The position numbers were made by a program, and so were the translations under genes. 64,000 nt of DNA from Marinisporobacter sp. Its GTDB lineage: Bacteria; Bacillota; Clostridia; Peptostreptococcales; Thermotaleaceae. Below are positions 57,072-64,000 of the stretch, in pieces; position 1 is the stretch's first letter; each line of letters begins with the position of its first letter. Where the stretch lies: assembly GCA_025210525.1 (NCBI GenBank), contig JAOARP010000047.1:717465-781464 (forward strand), in the 5' to 3' direction. The notes under the pieces were generated by a model. The model was not told the DNA's origin and ran no database searches. It saw only the letters and a list, made by a program, of their open reading frames with translations.

Positions 57072-57096
57072 AGATATATCAAAGATATATGCATTT

Positions 57097-57113
57097 TGTA
57101 AAGAAATTGTAAA
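57097..57113 (-). promoter_or_regulatory. TGTAAA-N5-TGTAAA direct repeat just after the MCP stop codon
   Basis: TGTAAA at 57097-57102 and 57108-57113 on the plus strand, in the identical 18-mer found at 46745. A minus-strand TATATC lies 18 bases further on (57078-57073), as in the other copies. Any transcript would begin inside the MCP terminator hairpin, so whether it drives the ABC operon is uncertain. Confidence 0.55.
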
Positions 57114-57116
57114 TAT

Positions 57117-59201
57117 TTAAATGATGAACTTATCGATATCTTCTTTCAACTCTACTGCTACACTACTCAAGCTTTGTGCATGAGAGCTAATTTCTTCAAC
57201 AGACGCTAATTGTTCTTCCGTTGATGCAGAAACTTCCTCAGTACTTGCAGATGTTTCTTCTGTTACAGCAGATATATTTGTAATAGCATCAATGATTTCA
57301 TCTTTGCTTTTTTTCATATTTTCTGCATGCTCTGCTACTTGATTGATTTTTTCGATTAAATTCTTCATAGAACCTATGGTATCTTGGAATATATGATCTG
57401 TCTCTTCAATAGATCCATTTTGTTCCTTTACGATGCCTTTTACCTCATCCATTGTATTCACCGCTTTACCAGAATTTTGCTGAATATTTTTCATTAATTC
57501 CTTTATATCATCTGTTGCTTTTGTTGTTTCTTCTGATAATTTTCTTATTTCATCAGCAACAACAGCAAAGCCTTTTCCTGCTTCTCCTGCACGAGCAGCC
57601 TCAATACTTGCATTGAGTGCTAATAAATTTGTCTGATTGGATATATTCTCAATGAGTACAATAATGGATTCTGCATTATTAGCAAATTCATTAATCTTTT
57701 CTATGATGCTATTGATTTCATCAGATTTTTGCGTATTGTTACTGATTTTATCATATAATACTTTAAGAATATTAATTCCTTTTTCTCCTAAAGTATTCGC
57801 TTCCTGAGAAATATCATACACATCATAAATCAATTGATTGCTTTCATTGATTTTCTCTCCTAATCCATTGGCCATACTAGCTATTGTCTCTGTATCCCTT
57901 GCTTGATCATTTGTACTTGATGCAATTTGTTCTATAGCTTGGGCAATTTCTCCTGTTGCTTGAGCAGACTGCTGAGAAATTTCTGATAAATTATTAGAGG
58001 ATGTGGTCACTAATTCAGATGAATGTTTCACTTTTTTGATAATATTTTTCATATCCTCTTGCATAATGTTTACAGCATTTACTAATACTCCAATTTCATC
58101 TTTTCTCTTAATAAATGTATCTGGCATTTTTTTCGTAAAATTTCCTGTAGCTACAAATTTTAAATGCTCTGATACAAAAACAATTGGCTTTGATAATTTA
58201 TTAGAAAACATCCATGTCATAATGATTCCAAATAAAATAAATAAAGTAGATAACAGCATAATAGTAGACCTAATTTTGTTAGCACTAGACATCAATTCGT
58301 CTTTTGTAATCATTGCAATAAATTTCCATCCTGTTTCAGGAGATGTATAAACATTCGCTATATAGCTTACATTGTTTACTTTTGTTTCAAAGTAATCGGA
58401 ACTAATCTGTGGTATATTTTTAAATCCATCAATACCGATCTCTTGTATATTTTTGAAATTATTCTCTTCATTTTTAGGATCAGCTATGATTGTTCCTTGG
58501 TTATCTATGAGCATAACATAACCTGTATCTCCCATTTTTATACTTTTGAAAATCTTTGTCATCCCTTTTAAACTCATATCTACACCTATAACCCCTATTA
58601 ATTCTCCAGCTTCATTTTCTACAGTTTTTACTGTACTTACTACCATTGAATTATCTGGTTCATAATAATAAGGATTTGTTCTTGAAGCATTTCCTCTGTT
58701 CTCCATAGCCTTTTGATAATAAGGTCTTTTTCTTGGATCGTAATTTTTACTTGTACTACCTTCTGGTAATTGAATATATCCTCCAAATGCTGTTCCCATA
58801 TACACATAGGCTGTTTGTGGATGTGTTTCTTTATATTGTAAAAAAGCTTCATAGATGGTTTGTTCAAGACCTCCATTTTGAGATGGAGTCATTTTTAAAG
58901 CTTCTTCTGTTACCTTATCCATATAACTGGTTACCGTATGATCAGCTTTTTTTACATAAGCATTCTCTGCTAAATAATTTACATTCTCCTCAATATCTTT
59001 AAACAAAATATTAATAGCATTATTAATTTGAACGATTTGCCCTGTAGAGGAATGTATGTAATTTTCCATAATTTCGCCTCTAACCTTTGTGTTAACAATC
59101 ATACTTACAGGAATAGTAGTCATTAAAAGAACCAATACAAACATAATAATTAATTGACTTTTCATAGAATGTATTTGTATCCTTTTCTTATTTTTTTTCA
59201 T
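57117..59201 (-). CDS. Methyl-accepting chemotaxis protein with double Cache sensor
   Basis: About 694 residues from the ATG at 59201 (GAGGAG lies 12 bases upstream; an in-frame TTG at 59222 would add seven residues). Helix 1 about 13-33, dCache_1 extracellular domain (about 35-300, with KRPYYQKAM and [27 protein letters not shown]), helix 2 about 315-335, HAMP, and a signalling domain with [40 protein letters not shown]. Senses small ligands such as amino acids or organic acids in this family. Neighbour of the ABC operon, but separated by a terminator. Confidence 0.95.
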   Translation of the reverse strand: MKKNKKRIQIHSMKSQLIIMFVLVLLMTTIPVSMIVNTKVRGEIMENYIHSSTGQIVQINNAINILFKDIEENVNYLAENAYVKKADHTVTSYMDKVTEEALKMTPSQNGGLEQTIYEAFLQYKETHPQTAYVYMGTAFGGYIQLPEGSTSKNYDPRKRPYYQKAMENRGNASRTNPYYYEPDNSMVVSTVKTVENEAGELIGVIGVDMSLKGMTKIFKSIKMGDTGYVMLIDNQGTIIADPKNEENNFKNIQEIGIDGFKNIPQISSDYFETKVNNVSYIANVYTSPETGWKFIAMITKDELMSSANKIRSTIMLLSTLFILFGIIMTWMFSNKLSKPIVFVSEHLKFVATGNFTKKMPDTFIKRKDEIGVLVNAVNIMQEDMKNIIKKVKHSSELVTTSSNNLSEISQQSAQATGEIAQAIEQIASSTNDQARDTETIASMANGLGEKINESNQLIYDVYDISQEANTLGEKGINILKVLYDKISNNTQKSDEINSIIEKINEFANNAESIIVLIENISNQTNLLALNASIEAARAGEAGKGFAVVADEIRKLSEETTKATDDIKELMKNIQQNSGKAVNTMDEVKGIVKEQNGSIEETDHIFQDTIGSMKNLIEKINQVAEHAENMKKSKDEIIDAITNISAVTEETSASTEEVSASTEEQLASVEEISSHAQSLSSVAVELKEDIDKFII

Positions 59202-59411
59202 GATCTTAACAACTCCTCTCAATGATTAATATACATATGAACACCTTTCAAATTCAAAATAATCTTTTTTTAAGACTTACTCTTTTTTAAAAAAATGTTT
59301 ATTTTTTGAATATTATTAATTTATTCGACATCATTTTTTAATTTCCCTTGTTTTTTCACTGTTAATTTTTTTGTAAATTTTTACAAAAAAAGAATGACTC
59401 TCATCATCCTT

Positions 59412-60167
59412 TTACTCATTCTCATTAAATTCCCATGAAAAATCATAATATCCTTTTGTATGAATTCCCTCTGCTATCAGTTTATATATGGTATTTTTCT
59501 TTAAAGATATGCTAATTTGTCCTTTTTCATCTGCTTCAAATATGTCTATTGGTTCACCATTGTATTCATAAAGTCCTATCGTCAAATCCCCTTTTTTCAC
59601 CTTAGAATCATAGTGTAGATTTAAAACACCATCCTCCTTAAACCATATTTCTTTCACTTCTTTTCCTGTAAAATCCCTGTATTCATCTCTAAAAAGAGTT
59701 TTTGTTCTGATAACGTTAGATCCTACCACTTCTCCTGGCTTTAGTTTTTCTCGATCTACAACATAAATAGCTGTAATCAATATAACAATAATCACACTTA
59801 CACTTACTATTTTATAGATACTTTTTTTATTTGTATTTTCCTCATGATTAACCCTATTGTTAAATACTACTTCTTCATTAGAGTGATTATTTGACAGTCC
59901 CTCTTTAATGGCTTTTACAATTAAGTATGTCATGAATCCCATATATTTTGGAACAACTATAACAATAGCAATCCACAAGAATTTATTCATATTGTATTTA
60001 GGTGCATTTTCATATACATAAAAAATGACAAAAATAAAAAAGGCTACGCTAACCAACATAATAATAGTATTGATCGTTATAACATAATGAGCTAAAGTAT
60101 CAAACCCACTATTATTTAGCAGCATTTTTGTTAACATTTGAAATATATTTTGTATTTCCATAAGCAA
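59412..60167 (-). CDS. Membrane protein with PLDc_N-like region, function unknown
   Basis: 251 residues. Helices about 26-50 and 62-86, the second within a PLDc_N-like motif (NKFLWIAIVIVVPKYMGFMTYLIVKAI), a third helix about 118-136, and a C-terminal extracellular domain (about 140-251) with strand-rich sequence such as EIWFKEDGVLNLHYDSKVKKGDLTIGLYEYNGEP. Possibly an envelope-stress or nisin-resistance-type accessory protein, but I cannot assign it. Confidence 0.75.
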   Translation of the reverse strand: MLMEIQNIFQMLTKMLLNNSGFDTLAHYVITINTIIMLVSVAFFIFVIFYVYENAPKYNMNKFLWIAIVIVVPKYMGFMTYLIVKAIKEGLSNNHSNEEVVFNNRVNHEENTNKKSIYKIVSVSVIIVILITAIYVVDREKLKPGEVVGSNVIRTKTLFRDEYRDFTGKEVKEIWFKEDGVLNLHYDSKVKKGDLTIGLYEYNGEPIDIFEADEKGQISISLKKNTIYKLIAEGIHTKGYYDFSWEFNENE

Positions 60168-60308
60168 ACTCCTTTTGATACATTTTATTCCTATTCAAGT
60201 CAAAACCCCATGGATAATGTTATCATGATTTGAATAATATGTAAATAGTTGTCTAACCGAAGCACTCCTTCCTATCTTTATACTTTTATCCTCAGATTTA
60301 ATACACTT

Positions 60309-60343
60309 AAAAGGAGTTGCTCATTCTATTAAGCAACTCCTTT
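60309..60343 (-). terminator. Terminator of the DnaJ-family gene
   Basis: AAAGGAGTTGCT/AGCAACTCCTTT stem with a ten-base loop, 13 bases after the stop codon; the minus-strand tail is TTAAGTG, so the stem rather than the tail is the main evidence. Confidence 0.75.
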
Positions 60344-60355
60344 GATCATCCTTCT

Positions 60356-61285
60356 CTATCCTCTTAGATTGAATTTTGAAATTTCTTTTAATCTTTCGTA
60401 TAATTCTTTTTCTTCTTCTGTAAGAGTAGGTGGGTTCATGATTCGTACTCGGATATACAATTCTCCCACATTTCCTTTCATATCTTTATATCCTTTTTTG
60501 CCAATCTTGACCTTTCCATCGGTTTGTATTCCTGCTGGGATTTTTACTTTAATTTTTCCTGTCAAGGTCTTTATAATAACCTCTGTTCCTAAAGCTGCCT
60601 CCCAAGGAGTTAAATCAATAGTTTTATTTAAATGAATCCCCTCTAAGGTAAAACCATCTTCTTCCTTGAATTTTACCTTAAGATATAAATCTCCACCATT
60701 TTTTCCTTGCTTTGATAGTTTTATTTTTTTTCCTTCTAAAATTCCTGCTGGAATTTTTACAGATATGGCTTTTGTATCATTTCCTTTTCTAAGAGATATC
60801 TTTTTTTGTGCTCCATGGTACCCTTCTTCTATAGTAATATGGATCTCTGATTCTACGTCCTGCCCCATTTTTCTTGAAGAGCAGCCTCCGCCTCCACATC
60901 CACCTCTTTTTGAAAATCCTCCACCAAACAAATCTCCCATATCCATACCGCCATTTCCAAAGATCATATTGAAAAAGTCGCTATAATCTCCATTTGCACT
61001 TGTATGGGTACGAAATCCACCAAAACCATATTGAGATGGGTCAAAATCTGCTCCACTTTGAAACCCAAAACCACTTCCAAATTGGTCATATTTTTTTCTT
61101 TTTCCTTCATCTCCTAATACTTCATAAGCTTCATTGATAGATTTAAATTTTTCTTCTGCTGCTTTATTATTTGGATTTGTATCAGGATGATACTTTTTTG
61201 CAAGCTTTCTATAAGCTCTTTTAATTTCATCCTGTGCTGCATCTTTTTTTACCCCTAATGCTTCATAATAATCCTTATATTGCAT
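60356..61285 (-). CDS. DnaJ/CbpA-family co-chaperone
   Basis: 309 residues: J domain with the HPD motif at 33-35 (KYHPDTNPN), a Gly/Phe-rich linker ([23 protein letters not shown]), a short Gly/Cys stretch ([11 protein letters not shown]) in place of the four-repeat zinc finger of true DnaJ, and two C-terminal beta-sandwich domains ([21 protein letters not shown] and [21 protein letters not shown]). It stimulates DnaK ATPase and binds unfolded clients. 23 bases downstream of psd, likely co-transcribed. Confidence 0.92.
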   Translation of the reverse strand: MQYKDYYEALGVKKDAAQDEIKRAYRKLAKKYHPDTNPNNKAAEEKFKSINEAYEVLGDEGKRKKYDQFGSGFGFQSGADFDPSQYGFGGFRTHTSANGDYSDFFNMIFGNGGMDMGDLFGGGFSKRGGCGGGGCSSRKMGQDVESEIHITIEEGYHGAQKKISLRKGNDTKAISVKIPAGILEGKKIKLSKQGKNGGDLYLKVKFKEEDGFTLEGIHLNKTIDLTPWEAALGTEVIIKTLTGKIKVKIPAGIQTDGKVKIGKKGYKDMKGNVGELYIRVRIMNPPTLTEEEKELYERLKEISKFNLRG

Positions 61286-61308
61286 AATTCTCCTCCTTCA
61301 TATCCTCT

Positions 61309-62202
61309 TTATAGCTTTTTCCCTATACATTCTCCCATATTCACCTTTGTCTCTATTCCTTTTTCTGTATTCTTTAAAATGTCCTCATCCATCTTTACTT
61401 GCCCCTTTTTTAAAAATAAAACAACGGTTGATCCTCCAAATTTAAAATACCCCTTTTCAGCTCCTTTATTAACAGCTTCCTCTTGAGTATACGTCTGTAT
61501 AATAGACCCTACGCAGGTTGCTCCCACCTCAATAAATGCTATCTTATCAAAATTGTCCGATTCAAAGAGAGTGATTTCTCTCTTATTTTGACAATAAACT
61601 TTCACTATTTCTTGGAGAGCTATAGGGTTTACAGAATAATACATACCATCTATTTTCTTAACATCCTTAGGAGTACCACTATCAGGAAAGTGGAATCTAT
61701 GATAATCTGCTGGACAAAGTCTTACTACAATACAAACCCCATTATCATATTCCTCTGCCAAAGCTTTATCATGAAAAAATTCTTCTAAATCATATGTAGA
61801 TCCTTTCACTTGGATCACTCCATCTTTATGAATATTTTCATAAGCAAATACACGACCATCTGCTGGAGAAATCAAATGCTCTTTTTCCATAGATATGGGT
61901 CTTGCTTCCTTTTTTAATTTTCTTGCAAAAAAATCATTGAAATTTTTATAATCATTTATATTTTCTCTTTCAGCTTCATTCATCTCAATAGAAAGATTCT
62001 CTACAAAATCTCCTATCTTCTTCTTACTAAAGGAAGTATCCTGCATTTTTCCATATATAGATGAAAATAATTTTCTTTTTACAAAGGTTTCAAGGATTGT
62101 CTTTCCCATCCTTGTATCATAAATCCATTTTAAAAATTGATCTCCTGCTACAACTTCTTTTACCTTTTCACCTGTTTTTCTTTCTATATAATAAATATCC
62201 AT
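61309..62202 (-). CDS. psd: Phosphatidylserine decarboxylase proenzyme
   Basis: 297 residues. Pyruvoyl enzyme that converts phosphatidylserine to phosphatidylethanolamine. The autocleavage site is GGST with Ser258 ([11 protein letters not shown]), and the conserved ISPADGRV and [11 protein letters not shown] elements are present. This GGST form is typical of the type II clostridial enzymes. Works with PssA encoded at 46798. Starts the psd-dnaJ-like pair. Confidence 0.95.
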   Translation of the reverse strand: MDIYYIERKTGEKVKEVVAGDQFLKWIYDTRMGKTILETFVKRKLFSSIYGKMQDTSFSKKKIGDFVENLSIEMNEAERENINDYKNFNDFFARKLKKEARPISMEKEHLISPADGRVFAYENIHKDGVIQVKGSTYDLEEFFHDKALAEEYDNGVCIVVRLCPADYHRFHFPDSGTPKDVKKIDGMYYSVNPIALQEIVKVYCQNKREITLFESDNFDKIAFIEVGATCVGSIIQTYTQEEAVNKGAEKGYFKFGGSTVVLFLKKGQVKMDEDILKNTEKGIETKVNMGECIGKKL

Positions 62203-62349
62203 TCTTTATCATCCTTCTCTATTTTTTAATCCTATTTGATTGTATCACATCTTCTTACTTCATGTAATCATTTGATTGTTCTAAGTTTATATAGGTATAT
62301 ATATTATATATCTATTTGGAAAAACTATATTTAGGTGTCTAAAAAATAA

Positions 62350-63702
<1,353 letters not shown>

Positions 63703-63703
63703 T

Positions 63704-63741
63704 AAAAAAACCTTCTTTGGAAAATCCAAAGAAGGTTTTTT
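63704..63741. terminator. Bidirectional terminator between gdhA and the YfcC-type gene
   Basis: A7-CCTTCTTTGG/CCAAAGAAGG-T6 with a short AAAAT loop; symmetrical tracts serve both convergent genes. Confidence 0.95.
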
Positions 63742-63742
63742 A

Positions 63743-64000
63743 TTAAGACCATCCAATAAGAGTAGCTACTGCTATAGATACAACACCTACTCCTGTCCAC
63801 ATTAAAAATAAAGGACCCACAAACTTTAACCATTTTTCATAAGGTACTTTGGCAACACCTAAAACTGCCATCAATACACCAGAGGTTGGGATAATAATAT
63901 TTGAAAAACCATCTCCATATTGATATGCAGAAACAGCAACCTGTCTTGTTACGCCAACAACATCTGCCATTGGTGACATAAGAGGCATAACAATCATTGC
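63743..64000 (-). CDS. YfcC-type membrane transporter, C-terminal end (5' part outside window)
   Basis: The last 85 or so residues are visible: PLMSPMADVVGVTRQVAVSAYQYGDGFSNIIIPTSGVLMAVLGVAKVPYEKWLKFVGPLFLMWTGVGVVSIAVATLIGW. The QYGDGFSNIIIPTSG pattern and the two closing helices fit the YfcC/DcuC-like (arginine-ornithine antiporter related) family. The frame continues past 64000, so the true start is unknown. Confidence 0.8.
   Translation of the reverse strand, partial: AMIVMPLMSPMADVVGVTRQVAVSAYQYGDGFSNIIIPTSGVLMAVLGVAKVPYEKWLKFVGPLFLMWTGVGVVSIAVATLIGWS

Overview
This is an AT-rich, densely coded window from a low-GC Firmicute, most likely an anaerobic clostridium of the Alkaliphilus/Caminicella/Crassaminicella type. 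The evidence for that is the strong GGAGG ribosome sites, many TTG starts, stalk-domain (copper amine oxidase N-terminal-like) cell-wall proteins, tandem glycine and tryptophan T-box leaders, a clostridial agr peptide locus, lipoproteins, MCPs and an OppABCDF transporter. No rRNA, tRNA, CRISPR array or prophage structural block was seen. Almost everything from 1 to 26 kb and from 37.6 to 62.2 kb is on the minus strand.

Layout. 1-3.0 kb: two tandem stalk/AMIN proteins, the second ending in an N-acetylmuramoyl-L-alanine amidase domain. 3.2-3.7 kb: a plus-strand tandem glycine riboswitch whose only gene is a 28-residue membrane microprotein. 4.4-12.6 kb: oligopeptide transporter oppBCDF flanked by two closely related oppA genes. 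12.7-17.6 kb: ligA and pcrA. PcrA is split by a 735-nt ORF-less group II intron (16151-16885) in the sense orientation; removing it restores a 732-residue PcrA exactly in frame. 17.9-20.9 kb: EamA transporter and an AAA-ATPase-like/PD-(D/E)XK protein. 21.2-26.2 kb: a three-gene cassette with a Cis15/Afp15-like AAA+ ATPase but no contractile-tail genes. 27.1-31.3 kb: MCP, YbaK-type deacylase, GGDEF/HD-GYP protein. 31.4-32.7 kb: agrB/agrD with an upstream membrane protein. 32.9-35.8 kb: divergent two-component system. 35.9-37.5 kb: Trp T-box and a lone trpB.

37.6-56.9 kb looks like one functional neighbourhood: a two-component system (42222-44346), three lipoproteins, three paralogous solute-binding lipoproteins fused to an N-terminal propeller-like domain, a carbohydrate-type ABC transporter (UgpC/MsmX-like ATPase plus two permeases), and, in the same run of genes, an HlyD-type adaptor, a MacB/FtsX-like membrane protein and a TolC-like coiled-coil protein with a stalk domain. 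Four perfect TGTAAA-N5-TGTAAA direct repeats (11-bp period, typical of OmpR/PhoB-family sites) and a different 53-bp element present twice lie upstream of these transcription units. I infer that the resident response regulator controls them.

57.1-64 kb: a Cache-type MCP, a small membrane protein, a DnaJ-family chaperone, phosphatidylserine decarboxylase (its partner pssA is at 46.8 kb), NADP-type glutamate dehydrogenase, and the C-terminal end of a YfcC-type transporter. The strongest candidates for new biology are the intron in pcrA, the glycine-controlled microprotein, the orphan Cis15 cassette, and the adaptor/FtsX/TolC-like trio inside a solute-uptake operon with its repeat-defined regulon.
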